From Methylobacterium amylolyticum (GTDB lineage: Bacteria > Pseudomonadota > Alphaproteobacteria > Rhizobiales > Beijerinckiaceae), in NCBI RefSeq assembly GCF_030700245.1, contig NZ_JAUYZI010000009.1:82503-146502 (forward strand): a DNA stretch of 64,000 nucleotides, in the 5' to 3' direction. Position numbers and translations under genes: made by a program. Position 1 is the first letter of the stretch. Every line of letters starts with the position of its first letter. This document shows positions 34,079 to 43,349 of this stretch, one piece after another. The notes beneath the pieces are model-generated. The model saw nothing but the letters and a program-made list of their open reading frames with translations. It had not been told where the DNA came from and made no database searches.

Positions 34079-34116
34079 ACCCGCCGCGCCGCCGGAACGG
34101 GCCGGGCGCGGCGGGT
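34079..34116. terminator. Twelve-base-stem hairpin between convergent genes
   Basis: ACCCGCCGCGCC (34079-34090) pairs perfectly with GGCGCGGCGGGT (34105-34116) over a 14-base loop, between the ends of the solute-binding protein and chemotaxis receptor genes. It could stop transcription from both sides. Confidence 0.6.
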
Positions 34117-34128
34117 CCCGACGCGGCC

Positions 34129-35799
34129 TCAGGCCGCGCGGACGGTGGCGAGGAAGCGGTCCATCTCGCCGGAGAGATGCTCGGATTGGCGCGACAGCTC
34201 CGAGGCCGCCGAGAGAACCTGCCCCGCCGCCGCGCCCGTCTCCTCGGAGGCGTGCGCCACGCCGGTGATGTTGACGGTCACCTCGCCCGTGCCGGCCGCC
34301 GCCTGCGCCACGTTGCGCACGATCTCCTGCGTGGCCGCGCCCTGCTGCTCAACCGCCGCCGCGATGGAATTCGCCGCGTCGCTGATCCGGCGGATGCGCG
34401 CCGAGATCGCGTCGATGGCCGCCACCGTCTGATCGGTGACGCCCCGGATCTCGCCGATCTGTCCGGTGATCTCCTCCGTGGCGCGCGCCGTCTGGTTGGC
34501 CAGCTCCTTGACCTCGGCGGCGACGACCGCGAAGCCGCGCCCCGCCTCGCCCGCCCGCGCGGCCTCGATCGTCGCGTTGAGGGCCAGCAGGTTCGTCTGT
34601 CCGGCGATGGTCGAGATCAGCCCCACCATGTCGCCGATGCGCGTCGAGGTCGCCTTCAGGGCCTGGACGAACTGGGCGGTCTGATCGGCCTCGGCGACGG
34701 CGCTCCGCGCCAGCCCGGCCGAATCCTGCGCCTGCCGTCCGATCTCGTGGACGGAGCTCCCGAGCTGCGCCGCCGCGGCCGCCACGGTGCCGACATTCGA
34801 CGCCGCCTCCTCGGCCGCGGCCGCGACCGCGGTGGACTGGGCGGCGGTCTCTGTGGCCGTGGCCGTCATCTGCTGCGCGGTGGCCTGCAACTCGGTGGCC
34901 GAGGCCGACACCTGCCCGACGATGCCGCTCACCGCCGCCTCGAAGCCGTCGGCCATCTGGCGCATGCCGGCCCGGCGCTGCTCCTCGGCGGAGGCGCGGG
35001 CGAGCGCCGTCTCCTCTTCCAGCCGGCGCGTGCGAACCAGGGTCTCCCGGGACGCCTCGACCGCGGCGGCGATGGCGCCGATCTCGTTGGTGCGGTCGGT
35101 GTGGGGAACCGGCGCCTCGGTCTCGCCCGCCGCGAGGCCGCGCATCCGCCCGATCAGCCGGCCGATCGGGCGCGTGACCCCCATCGCCACGTAGCCGATG
35201 CCGGCTAGGCTGCCGAGCAGGGCGAGGCCGCAGAGGAGGGCGGTCAGCCAGATCGCGCGATCGTAGGTCACGCCGGCCGCGGCCCGCGCCTGCTCGCCGC
35301 CCTGCACGTTCAGCGCCAGGTCGCGGTCGAGCGCCTCCAGGGCCCCGTCGAACACCTTGCGCGAGGCCGAGAACAGGTCGTTGATCTCGGTCTGATCGCC
35401 CACGCGCGCGGCCGCCGCGATCTTCTCCCGGTAGGCGCGGTACGCGCTCCACGTCTGCCGGAACGCGTCCCACAGGGCCCGCTCCTCCGGGCTCGCGATC
35501 AGCGCCTCGTAGCGGGCGGCGACCGCCTCGGCATCCTTGGTCCGGCGGGCGGACGTCTCGTCCAGGGCGCTCGCGGGTTCGAGGCCCGTCAGGTAGCGGG
35601 CGTCCACGAGGCGCAGGCGCGTGATCCTGTACTTGAGTTCGCCGAGTTCGCGCACGCTCGGCATCCAGTTCTCGGAGATGTCCAGCGCGTTCGCGTTGAC
35701 GGTGCGCAGTTGCATCACCCCCATGACGCCCTGCGCCAGGATGCCGATCGCCAGGATCGCGATGATGCCGTTCAGGACACGTGACAGACGCAGGTTCAT
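34129..35799 (-). CDS. Methyl-accepting chemotaxis protein
   Basis: A 556-residue transmembrane chemoreceptor. TM1 is about 10-30, then a four-helix-bundle sensor ([28 protein letters not shown] is typical of 4HB_MCP domains), TM2 about 183-207, HAMP about 208-262, and a signalling domain to about 550. The hairpin tip is typical: [35 protein letters not shown]. There is no C-terminal CheR-binding pentapeptide (it ends in ATVRAA). It should act through CheA/CheW encoded elsewhere. The ligand is unknown. The 240 bases upstream are AT-richer near 35905-35935 and probably carry its promoter. Confidence 0.95.
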   Translation of the reverse strand: MNLRLSRVLNGIIAILAIGILAQGVMGVMQLRTVNANALDISENWMPSVRELGELKYRITRLRLVDARYLTGLEPASALDETSARRTKDAEAVAARYEALIASPEERALWDAFRQTWSAYRAYREKIAAAARVGDQTEINDLFSASRKVFDGALEALDRDLALNVQGGEQARAAAGVTYDRAIWLTALLCGLALLGSLAGIGYVAMGVTRPIGRLIGRMRGLAAGETEAPVPHTDRTNEIGAIAAAVEASRETLVRTRRLEEETALARASAEEQRRAGMRQMADGFEAAVSGIVGQVSASATELQATAQQMTATATETAAQSTAVAAAAEEAASNVGTVAAAAAQLGSSVHEIGRQAQDSAGLARSAVAEADQTAQFVQALKATSTRIGDMVGLISTIAGQTNLLALNATIEAARAGEAGRGFAVVAAEVKELANQTARATEEITGQIGEIRGVTDQTVAAIDAISARIRRISDAANSIAAAVEQQGAATQEIVRNVAQAAAGTGEVTVNITGVAHASEETGAAAGQVLSAASELSRQSEHLSGEMDRFLATVRAA

Positions 35800-36041
35800 G
35801 CTTGATCCCCCCTCTTGCGCGCGAATGTCGGGAGATCCGGTAAAGGCGACGTGTATCTCTCGGCGTATTACCTGTCGTGGCCCTCTGAATTCGAGCAGAA
35901 CCGCACTATGATTTGCATATCTATTTTACCTGCAACCACTGGATGCGTCGAGGAGCCGAGGCCGGCCTGACGGCCCCGTGCCTCGGCAATCCTGCGCCTC
36001 GGCGATCCCGGCCTGCGGGAGACCGGTCCGCACGGCCGGGA

Positions 36042-37205
36042 TCACCCCGCCCACACCCGCCGGTACAGCGCCTCGATCTCGGCGGCGCCCGGCACCAGCG
36101 GGTTGTTGCCCGGCGAGCCGGAGGCCAGCGCCTGGGCAGCCATGGTCGGGATCAGCGCCTCCCAGCGGGCGGCGTCGAGGCCGTAGTCGCGGGGGCTCGG
36201 CACGTCGAGGTCGTCGTTCAGGGCCTCCAGCTCCCGCACCAGGGCGGCGGCCGCCGCGCGGTCGTCCTCGCCGTCGCGGGCCACCCCCATCGCCCGGGCG
36301 CAGGCGGCGTAGCGCCCGGTCGCCGCCGGGGTCGAGAACGCGGTCACCGCCGGCAGCAGCATCGCGTTCGACAGCCCGTGCGCCACGTGGAAATGCGCGC
36401 CGATCGGCCGGCTCATGCCGTGGACCAGGGCGACCGACGCGTTCGAGAAGGCGATGCCGGCCTGGGTGGCGCCGAGCATCATCGCCTCGCGCGCCGCCCG
36501 GTCGCCCGGGTCGGTCCAGACCCGCCGGAGGTTCGGGGCGATGAGCTTCATCGCCTGGAGCGCGAGACCGTCGGAGAACAGGTTGGAGCGGCGCGAGACG
36601 TAGGCCTCGATCGCGTGGGTCAGGGCGTCGATGCCGGTGTCGGCGGTCAGCCGCTTCGGCTTCGTCAGCGTCAGCTCGTAATCGACCAGCGCGGCGACCG
36701 GCAGGTAGGCCAGCCCGATGCAGAGCATCTTCTCGTCGGTCGCCGCGTCGGTGACGATGGTGAAGCGGGTGGCCTCGGAGCCGGTGCCGGCGGTGGTCGG
36801 GATCGCCACGATCGGCAGGCCCGGCGCGTCCTGGTTGTGGGGCGCCTTGTAGCGCTGCATCGGGCCGCCGTGGGCGGCGAGCACCGCCACCGCCTTGGCG
36901 GTGTCCATCGGGCTGCCGCCGCCGAAGCCGACGACGCAGTCGTGCTGCCCCGCCCTCAGCGCCGCCAGCGCCGCGTCGACCGAGGCGACGGTCGGGTCCG
37001 GCACCGTGTCGGAGAAGACCTCGGCCGTGATCCCCGCCGCGGCGAGCCGCTCGGCCAGGCCCGCCGCCTGCCCGGTGCCCGCGAGGTAGGGATCGGTGAC
37101 GATGAAGGGCCGAGACAGGCCGAGCTGCCCCAGAACCTCCGGCAGCAGCCGGGAGGCCCCGGCGCCGACGCGCATCAGCCGCGGCAAGGCGATCGAGGCG
37201 ACCAT
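36042..37205 (-). CDS. Iron-containing (group III) alcohol dehydrogenase
   Basis: A 387-residue NAD(P)-dependent alcohol dehydrogenase of the Fe-ADH family. N-terminal nucleotide domain: VGFGGGSPMDTAKAVAV near residue 95 and PTTAGTGSEATRF near 138. Metal ligands are the usual Asp near 194 and His residues in TGIDALTHAIEAY, ALVHGMSRPIGAHFHVAHG. The length is standard. Substrate is unknown; relatives act on ethanol, 1,3-propanediol, lactaldehyde or hydroxy acids. It is on the same strand as the LysR regulator, whose stop lies 88 bases upstream, so a link to that regulator is possible but unproven. Confidence 0.94.
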   Translation of the reverse strand: MVASIALPRLMRVGAGASRLLPEVLGQLGLSRPFIVTDPYLAGTGQAAGLAERLAAAGITAEVFSDTVPDPTVASVDAALAALRAGQHDCVVGFGGGSPMDTAKAVAVLAAHGGPMQRYKAPHNQDAPGLPIVAIPTTAGTGSEATRFTIVTDAATDEKMLCIGLAYLPVAALVDYELTLTKPKRLTADTGIDALTHAIEAYVSRRSNLFSDGLALQAMKLIAPNLRRVWTDPGDRAAREAMMLGATQAGIAFSNASVALVHGMSRPIGAHFHVAHGLSNAMLLPAVTAFSTPAATGRYAACARAMGVARDGEDDRAAAAALVRELEALNDDLDVPSPRDYGLDAARWEALIPTMAAQALASGSPGNNPLVPGAAEIEALYRRVWAG

Positions 37206-37293
37206 GTCCGTTTCCCTCCCACCGGCGCCCGCGATTCCGGGGCGGCCCGCCCGACTCCATACGGCCCGTTCGATCCGGGGGAAACCGCGGATG

Positions 37294-38211
37294 CTACGTC
37301 GGCGGCCCGGCGAAGAGCGGGCCCGCGGCCTCGACCTCGGCGGCGATGAAGGCCGCCACCGCGCGGATGTGGGCGGCCTTCCGGTGGTCCTCGTGGACGT
37401 GCATGTGGAAGGAGCGGGTCAGCGACACCGCCTCCGGCAGGACCGGCCGGAGCCCCGGCTCCCCGGCGGCGATGAAGGCCGGCAGGATGCACAGGCCCGC
37501 CCCCGCCCGCGTCGCGTGGACCTGGGCCAGCAGGTTGGTGGAGCGCAGCCGCGCCGAGACCTCGGGCCCGATCGCCCCGAGGTAGTTCAGCTCGCGGGCG
37601 AACAGCATGTCCTCGATGTAGCCGACGAAGGGATGCGCCCGCAGGTCCTCCGGCACCCGGATCGGCGGTGCGCCCGCGAGGTAGGCCGCGGCGGCGTAGA
37701 CCGACAGCCGGTAGTCGGTGAGCCGCCGCGTCACCACCCGGGCCTGCTGCGCGGCCGAGAGGCTGACCACGATGTCGGCCTCCCGCTTCGACAGGCTGAA
37801 GATCCGGGCGGTGGCCAGGATCTCGACCTCCAGCCCCGGGTGGCGCCCGGTGAGCCGATGCATCCGGGGCGCCAGGAAGACGCTGCCGAACCCGTCCGGC
37901 GCGCCGATCCGCACGGTGCCCGAGACCGCGCGGCCCGCCTCGTCGCCGGCCGCGTGCGCGGCGAGGAAGGCGCTCTCCATCGCCTCCGCCGTGGCGAGCA
38001 GCCCCTCGCCGGCCTCGGTCAGCGCGTAGCCGAGGTTGCTCCGGTGGAACAGGCGGGCGCTCAGGCCCTCCTCCAGCGCCCGGATCCGGCGGCCGACCGT
38101 GGTGTGCTCGGTGCCGACCCGGGCCGCGGCCGCGCTGAGCGTGCCGGTGCGCGCCACCGCCAGGAAGAAGCGCAGGTCGTCCCAGCTCCGGCCCGGTCCG
38201 CGCGCGCTCAT
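37294..38211 (-). CDS. LysR-family transcriptional regulator, divergent from mmsA
   Basis: A 305-residue LysR regulator. ATG 38211 places the winged helix-turn-helix at residues about 9-66 (WDDLRFFLAVARTGTLSAAAARVG, TVGRRIRALEEGLSARLFHR). The effector domain is about 90-295. An in-frame ATG at 38253 would start inside the palindrome upstream and is less likely. It is transcribed divergently from the valine catabolic genes across 126 bases, so it is the obvious candidate for their control, with a CoA ester or branched-chain intermediate as possible inducer (inferred). Confidence 0.92.
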   Translation of the reverse strand: MSARGPGRSWDDLRFFLAVARTGTLSAAAARVGTEHTTVGRRIRALEEGLSARLFHRSNLGYALTEAGEGLLATAEAMESAFLAAHAAGDEAGRAVSGTVRIGAPDGFGSVFLAPRMHRLTGRHPGLEVEILATARIFSLSKREADIVVSLSAAQQARVVTRRLTDYRLSVYAAAAYLAGAPPIRVPEDLRAHPFVGYIEDMLFARELNYLGAIGPEVSARLRSTNLLAQVHATRAGAGLCILPAFIAAGEPGLRPVLPEAVSLTRSFHMHVHEDHRKAAHIRAVAAFIAAEVEAAGPLFAGPPT

Positions 38212-38239
38212 GACGAGATCCTGACGAAACCCCCGCGCT

Positions 38240-38253
38240 GTGCATCGATGCAC
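38240..38253. promoter_or_regulatory. 14-base perfect palindrome between lysR and mmsA
   Basis: GTGCATCGATGCAC is fully self-complementary and lies in the divergent promoter region, 29 bases from the regulator start and 85 from mmsA. It is a plausible LysR-type binding site. Confidence 0.45.
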
Positions 38254-38337
38254 GGCGGTCGTGAGCCGGTCCAGCTTTATCGTTCAGCCGATCCCGCTTA
38301 GGGTCCGCGCAAAATCGGTGACATCAGGGAGGCGCGC

Positions 38338-39834
38338 ATGCGCGAGATCGGGCACTTCATCGGCGGCCGCGCGGTCGGCGGCGAGAGCGGGCGGCACGCC
38401 GACGTGTTCCACCCCTCGACCGGCGAGGTCCAGGCGCGGGTGGCGCTGGCGAGCCGCGCGGAGATGCGCGCGGCGGTGGAGAACGCCAAGGCGGCGCAGC
38501 CGGCCTGGGCCGCCCAGAACCCCCAGAAGCGCGCCCGGGTGATGATGCGCTTCCTGGAGCTGATCCGCGGCGAGACGCAGGCTCTGGCGGAGCTGCTGGC
38601 CTCCGAGCACGGCAAGACTGTGCCCGACGCCAAGGGCGACATCCAGCGCGGCGTCGAGGTGGTCGAGTTCGCCTGCGGCATCCCGCACCTGCTCAAGGGC
38701 GAGTACACCGAGGGCGCCGGCCCCGGCATCGACGTCTACTCCCTGCGCCAGCCGCTGGGCGTGGTGGCGGGCATCACCCCGTTCAACTTCCCGGCGATGA
38801 TCCCGCTGTGGAAATGCGCGCCGGCCATCGCCTGCGGCAACGCCTTCATCCTCAAGCCGTCCGAGCGCGACCCGAGCGTGCCGATCCGCATCGCCGAGCT
38901 GTTCCTGGAGGCGGGGCTGCCGGCCGGGATCCTCAACGTCGTCAACGGCGACAAGGAGGCGGTGGACGCGATCCTCGACGACGAGGACATCCGGGCGGTG
39001 GGCTTCGTCGGCTCGTCCTCGATCGCCGAGTACATCTACGTGCGCTCGGCGCAGACGGGCAAGCGCGCCCAGTGCTTCGGCGGCGCCAAGAACCACATGA
39101 TCATCATGCCCGACGCCAACATGGACCAGGCAGTCGACGCGCTGATCGGCGCCGGCTACGGCTCGGCCGGCGAGCGCTGCATGGCGATCTCGGTGGCCGT
39201 GCCGGTCGGCGAGGCCACGGCCGACCGGCTGATGGAGCGGCTGGTCCCCCGGGTCGAGTCCCTCAAGATCGGCCCGTCGCACGACGAGGGCGCCGATTAC
39301 GGGCCGCTGGTCACCGCCGAGGCGGTGGAGCGGGTGCGCGGCTACATCGACACCGGCGTGCGCGAGGGCGCGCATCTGGCCGTCGACGGCCGCGGCTTCA
39401 AGCTCCAGGGCTACGAGAACGGCTTCTACATGGGCGGGTCGCTGTTCGACCGCGTCACGGCGGACATGACGATCTACAAGGAAGAGATCTTCGGCCCCGT
39501 GCTCTCGGTGGTGCGGGCGCGTGACTACGAGGAGGCGCTGGCGCTGCCCTCCACCCACCAGTACGGCAACGGCGTGGCGATCTTCACCCAGGACGGCGAC
39601 GCGGCGCGGGACTTCACCGCCCGGGTCAACGTCGGCATGGTCGGCGTCAACGTGCCGATCCCGGTGCCGATCGCCTACCACACCTTCGGCGGCTGGAAGC
39701 GCTCGGGCCTCGGCGACCTGAACCAGCACGGGCCGGACTCGATCCGCTTCTACACCAAGACCAAGACGGTGACGCAGCGCTGGCCGTCGGGCATCAAGAG
39801 CGGGGCGGAGTTCTCGATTCCCACGATGCGCTGA
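38338..39834 (+). CDS. mmsA: CoA-acylating methylmalonate-semialdehyde dehydrogenase
   Basis: A 498-residue aldehyde dehydrogenase that converts methylmalonate semialdehyde to propionyl-CoA with NAD and CoA. It shows the MmsA-type sequence GHFIGGRAVGGESGRHADVFHPSTGEV, the motif ITPFNFPAMIPLWKCAPA near residue 143, and the nucleophile C281 in GSAGERCMAISVAVP. The general-base Glu of ordinary aldehyde dehydrogenases is replaced (FGGAKNHMIIMPDA), as is normal for MmsA. It heads the valine degradation cluster; the next gene lies 213 bases on, past a REP-like repeat. Confidence 0.97.
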   Translation: MREIGHFIGGRAVGGESGRHADVFHPSTGEVQARVALASRAEMRAAVENAKAAQPAWAAQNPQKRARVMMRFLELIRGETQALAELLASEHGKTVPDAKGDIQRGVEVVEFACGIPHLLKGEYTEGAGPGIDVYSLRQPLGVVAGITPFNFPAMIPLWKCAPAIACGNAFILKPSERDPSVPIRIAELFLEAGLPAGILNVVNGDKEAVDAILDDEDIRAVGFVGSSSIAEYIYVRSAQTGKRAQCFGGAKNHMIIMPDANMDQAVDALIGAGYGSAGERCMAISVAVPVGEATADRLMERLVPRVESLKIGPSHDEGADYGPLVTAEAVERVRGYIDTGVREGAHLAVDGRGFKLQGYENGFYMGGSLFDRVTADMTIYKEEIFGPVLSVVRARDYEEALALPSTHQYGNGVAIFTQDGDAARDFTARVNVGMVGVNVPIPVPIAYHTFGGWKRSGLGDLNQHGPDSIRFYTKTKTVTQRWPSGIKSGAEFSIPTMR

Positions 39835-39844
39835 CAGCGCATAG

Positions 39845-40015
39845 TCCCTCCCCCCTCTGCGGGGGAGGGTGGCCCGGCCGTGAGGCCGGGTCGGGAGAGG
39901 GGAGGGCGGCGTCAGGATGGCGTGCTCGGCCAATGCCGTCCGCCCCGTCCGGCACCGTCGCTCCCCTCTCCCGACCCCCTTCGGGGGCCACCCTCTCCCG
40001 CGGAGGGGAGAGGGA
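39845..40015. repeat. REP-like inverted doublet
   Basis: Two GC-rich palindromic units in opposite orientation, about 39845-39904 and 39961-40015, separated by 56 bases. When one is reverse-complemented they align over nearly their full length, each with a small hairpin (CCCCTCTGCGGGGG; CCCCCTTCGGGGG) and a GGTCGGGAGAGGGGAG end. This matches intergenic REP/REPIN organisation. It sits between mmsA and the acyl-CoA dehydrogenase gene and may affect mRNA stability. Confidence 0.75.
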
Positions 40016-40047
40016 AGGGCGGCAAGGCAGCGGCACGCGAGGTAGCC

Positions 40048-41190
40048 ATGCGCTTCGGGCTCGACGAGGACCAGACCGCCATCGCCGAGATGGCCGCGGG
40101 CTTTGCGGCCGAGCACATCGCGCCGCACGCCCTGGCGTGGGATGAGCAGAAAAAATTTCCCGTCGACGCCCTGCGCGCCGCCGCGGCGCTCGGCATGGCC
40201 GGCATCTACGTCCGCGAGGATCACGGCGGCTCCGGGCTGTCGCGCCTCGACGCGGCGCTGATCTTCGAGGCGCTGAGCGGCGGCTGCCCGACGACCGCGG
40301 CGTTCCTGTCGATCCACAACATGTGCGCCTGGATGATCGACGCCTACGGCGACGACGCCCAGCGCGGCCGCTGGCTGCCCGCCATGATGACCATGGAGGC
40401 GATCGGCAGCTACTGCCTCACCGAGCCGGGCTCCGGCTCGGACGCGGCGGCTCTGCGCACCCGCGCCGAGCGGGACGGCGACCAGTACGTGCTGACCGGC
40501 GAGAAGCAGTTCATCTCGGGCGCCGGCGCCAGCGACGTGTACGTCTGCATGGTCCGCACCGGGGAGGGCGGCCCGCGCGGCATCTCGGCGGTGGTGGTCG
40601 AGCGGGACACCCCCGGCCTCTCGTTCGGGGCCGAGGAGCGCAAGATGGGCTGGAACGCCCAGCCGACCCGGGCCGTGCGGTTCGACGGCTGCCGCGTGCC
40701 GGTGGCCAACCGCCTCGGCGCCGAGGGGGACGGCTTCAAGATCGCGATGAGCGGCCTCGACGGCGGGCGGCTCAACATCGCCGCCTGCTCGCTCGGCGGA
40801 GCGCAGGCCGCCCTCGACAAGGCGCTCGCCTACATGGGCGACCGCCGCGCCTTCGGGGCGAAGCTCACCGATTTCCAGGCGCTGCAGTTTCGCCTCGCCG
40901 ACATGGCCACCAGCCTGGAGGCGTCGCGCGTCTTCCTGCACCACGCCGCCCGCGCCCTCGACGCCAAGGCGCCCGAGGCGCCGCGGCTCTGCGCCATGGC
41001 CAAGCGCCACGTCACCGACGCCGCCTTCGCGGTGGCCAACGACGCGCTGCAACTGCACGGCGGCTACGGCTACCTCGCCGAGTACGGGATCGAGAAGATC
41101 GTGCGCGACCTGCGCGTGCATCAGATCCTCGAAGGGACCAACGAGATCATGCGCGTCATCATCGCCCGCTCGCTGATCGGGGGCCGCTGA
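40048..41190 (+). CDS. Acyl-CoA dehydrogenase, probably isobutyryl-CoA dehydrogenase
   Basis: A 380-residue FAD acyl-CoA dehydrogenase. ATG 40048 gives a normal start (MRFGLDEDQTAIAEMAAGFA); frame upstream is repeat DNA. Motifs: CLTEPGSGSDAAALRT near residue 126, KQFISGAGASDVYVCMVRT, DRRAFGAKLTDFQALQFRLADM, and LHGGYGYLAEYGIEKIVRDL. The catalytic base is probably E362 in ILEGTNEIMR. Lying between mmsA and a hydroxyisobutyryl-CoA hydrolase, it most likely oxidises isobutyryl-CoA to methacrylyl-CoA. Its stop overlaps the next start (TGATG). Confidence 0.93.
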   Translation: MRFGLDEDQTAIAEMAAGFAAEHIAPHALAWDEQKKFPVDALRAAAALGMAGIYVREDHGGSGLSRLDAALIFEALSGGCPTTAAFLSIHNMCAWMIDAYGDDAQRGRWLPAMMTMEAIGSYCLTEPGSGSDAAALRTRAERDGDQYVLTGEKQFISGAGASDVYVCMVRTGEGGPRGISAVVVERDTPGLSFGAEERKMGWNAQPTRAVRFDGCRVPVANRLGAEGDGFKIAMSGLDGGRLNIAACSLGGAQAALDKALAYMGDRRAFGAKLTDFQALQFRLADMATSLEASRVFLHHAARALDAKAPEAPRLCAMAKRHVTDAAFAVANDALQLHGGYGYLAEYGIEKIVRDLRVHQILEGTNEIMRVIIARSLIGGR

Positions 41191-42251
41191 TGAGCGAAGT
41201 GATCGTCGCGCAGGACGGCACGCTCGGCCGCATCCGCCTGAACCGGCCGAAGGCGCTCAACGCGCTCACCCACGGCATGGTCGGGGAGATCGACGCGGCG
41301 CTGGACCGCTTCTCCGCCGACAAGGCGGTCGCCGCGGTGCTGCTCACCGGCGAGGGCGAGCGCGGCCTGTGCGCGGGCGGCGACCTGCGCGGCCTCTACG
41401 AGAGCGTCGGCCCCGCCTTCGCCGAGGATTTCTGGCGCGACGAGTACCGGCTCGACGCACGCATAGCCAACTACGAGAAGCCGTTCGTCGCGGTGATGGA
41501 CGGCATCACCATGGGCGGCGGCGTCGGCCTGTCGGGACACGCGGCCCACCGGATCGTCACCGAGCGCTCCCGGGTGGCGATGCCCGAGACCGGGATCGGC
41601 TACCTGCCGGATGTGGGCGGCACGTGGCTGCTGCCGCGGGCGCCCGGCGAGGTCGGCACCTATCTCGGCCTCACCGGCGCCCCGGTCGCCGCCGCCGACG
41701 CGATCTTTTGCGACTTGGCGGACAGCTTTGTCCCCGCGGATGCTCTCCCCGAGCTGGTCGCGGCGCTCTCGGGGCTCGCCCCCGATGCCGGGCGCGACGG
41801 CGTGCGCGAGGCCGTCGCCCACTTCGCGCGGGACCCCGGCCCCGCCCCGCTGGCCGCGTACCAGGAAACAATCGACCGCTGCTTCGCCTTCGACATGGTC
41901 GACGAGATTCTTTCCGCCCTCGACGCCGAGGGCTCCGCGTTCGCGGCGGACACGAAGACGACGCTGCTGGAGAAATCGCCGTCGAGCCTCGTGCTGACGC
42001 TCTGCCTGCTGCGGCTCGGGCGAGGCGCGCCGAACCTGGAGGCCTGCCTGGAGCGCGAGTTCCACGCCTCCCTGGCGCTGCTGGAGGAGGGCGATTTCCG
42101 CGAGGGCATCCGCGCCGCGGTGATCGACAAGGACAAGGCCCCGCGCTGGAACCCGGCGCGCCTCGACGCGGTCGAGCCGGCCCGGATCGCCGGCTGGCTG
42201 AAGCCGCGGGCGGCGCCGGTGTTCACGGGCGCGCGCACGGGACCGATCTGA
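41190..42251 (+). CDS. 3-hydroxyisobutyryl-CoA hydrolase (crotonase superfamily)
   Basis: A 353-residue crotonase-fold protein with the extra C-terminal domain of HIBYL-CoA hydrolases. Motifs: GLCAGGDLRGLYES near residue 60, DGITMGGGVGLSGHAAHRIVTE near 102, and PETGIGYLPDVGGTWLLPR near 133, which carries the catalytic Glu typical of hydrolases. The C-terminal part has ECLEREFHASL-like ACLEREFHASLALLEEGDFREGIRAAVIDKDKAPRWNP. It releases 3-hydroxyisobutyrate, the substrate of MmsB downstream. It is coupled to the dehydrogenase gene by a TGATG overlap. Confidence 0.94.
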   Translation: MSEVIVAQDGTLGRIRLNRPKALNALTHGMVGEIDAALDRFSADKAVAAVLLTGEGERGLCAGGDLRGLYESVGPAFAEDFWRDEYRLDARIANYEKPFVAVMDGITMGGGVGLSGHAAHRIVTERSRVAMPETGIGYLPDVGGTWLLPRAPGEVGTYLGLTGAPVAAADAIFCDLADSFVPADALPELVAALSGLAPDAGRDGVREAVAHFARDPGPAPLAAYQETIDRCFAFDMVDEILSALDAEGSAFAADTKTTLLEKSPSSLVLTLCLLRLGRGAPNLEACLEREFHASLALLEEGDFREGIRAAVIDKDKAPRWNPARLDAVEPARIAGWLKPRAAPVFTGARTGPI

Positions 42252-42277
42252 CGAGACGCCGCGCGTCCCACCCGCGC

Positions 42278-42391
42278 CCTCATCCTGAGGTGCCCGCGCG
42301 AGCGGGCCTCGAAGGAGGGCTCCAGGGATCGCGCGGCCGGCTGGAGGCCTCCTTCGAGGCCTGCGCTGCGCTCCGACACCTCAGGATGAGG
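42278..42391. repeat. Dispersed palindromic repeat, copy 1
   Basis: A nested inverted repeat: outer arms CCTCATCCTGAGGTG (42278-42292) and CACCTCAGGATGAGG (42377-42391), inner arms GGCCTCGAAGGAGG and CCTCCTTCGAGGCC. A second, decayed copy is at 52898-53008. It lies between the hydrolase gene and mmsB. Confidence 0.8.
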
Positions 42392-42454
42392 TTCGGGGTG
42401 GGAGAGACGACGGCGGACCGGGCGCATCGGCCCGGCCACAGGGGAGGAAGCGGG

Positions 42455-43345
42455 ATGGCTGGAACCATCGGGTTCATCGGGCTCGGCAACATGGGCGGGC
42501 CGATGGCGGCCAACCTCGTGAAGGCGGGCTACACGGTGCGCGGCTTCGACCTCGCGCCGGCCTCGCTGGAGACGGCGCGGGGGGAGGGCGTCGCGATCGC
42601 CGCCTCGGCGCTGGAGGCGGCCGCGGGCGCGGAGACGGTCATCACCATGCTGCCGGCCGGCCGCCACGTGGTCGAGGTCTGGACGCAGCTCGCCGAGGCC
42701 GTTCCGGACGGCACGCTCCTGATCGATTCCTCCACCGTCGACGTCGAGAGCGCCCGCAAGTCGCACGCGCTCGCCCGGGGGCGCGGCTGCCTGTCGGTCG
42801 ACGCCCCCGTCTCCGGCGGCACCGGCGGCGCGCGCGGCGCGACGCTGACCTTCATGGCCGGCGGCTCGGACGAGGCCTTCGCCCGGGCCGAGCCCATCCT
42901 GAAGCGGATGGGCAAGAACGTCTTCCACTGCGGCGCGGACGGGGCCGGTCAGGCGGCCAAGATCTGCAACAACATGATCCTCGGCATCTCGATGATCGGG
43001 GTGTCTGAGGCCTTCGCGCTGGGCGAGAAGCTCGGGCTGTCGCACCAGGCGCTCTACGACGTGGCCTCGGTCTCCTCCGGCCAGTGCTGGTCGCTCACCT
43101 CCTACTGCCCGGTGCCCGGCCCGGTGCCGACCTCGCCGGCCAACAACGGCTACAAGCCCGGCTTCGCCGCGGCGCTGATGCTGAAGGACCTGCGGCTCGC
43201 CCAGGCCGCCGCGCTCGCGTCCGGGGCCGCGACGCCGCTCGGCGCCGAGGCCGCGCAGGTCTACGGCCTGTTCGACGGGCTCGGCCACGGCGACGAGGAC
43301 TTTTCCGCGATCATCCGTATGCTGCGCGGCGCGAAGGGAGCCTGA
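42455..43345 (+). CDS. mmsB: 3-hydroxyisobutyrate dehydrogenase
   Basis: A 296-residue NAD-dependent beta-hydroxyacid dehydrogenase that makes methylmalonate semialdehyde from 3-hydroxyisobutyrate. N-terminal Rossmann motif [20 protein letters not shown]; substrate motif [22 protein letters not shown] near residue 118; catalytic K169 in [15 protein letters not shown]; and the C-terminal [21 protein letters not shown] region. ATG 42455 follows GGGGAGGAAG. With MmsA, the acyl-CoA dehydrogenase and the hydrolase it completes the isobutyryl-CoA to propionyl-CoA path. The next gene is four bases away. Confidence 0.96.
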   Translation: MAGTIGFIGLGNMGGPMAANLVKAGYTVRGFDLAPASLETARGEGVAIAASALEAAAGAETVITMLPAGRHVVEVWTQLAEAVPDGTLLIDSSTVDVESARKSHALARGRGCLSVDAPVSGGTGGARGATLTFMAGGSDEAFARAEPILKRMGKNVFHCGADGAGQAAKICNNMILGISMIGVSEAFALGEKLGLSHQALYDVASVSSGQCWSLTSYCPVPGPVPTSPANNGYKPGFAAALMLKDLRLAQAAALASGAATPLGAEAAQVYGLFDGLGHGDEDFSAIIRMLRGAKGA

Positions 43346-43349
43346 CGCG

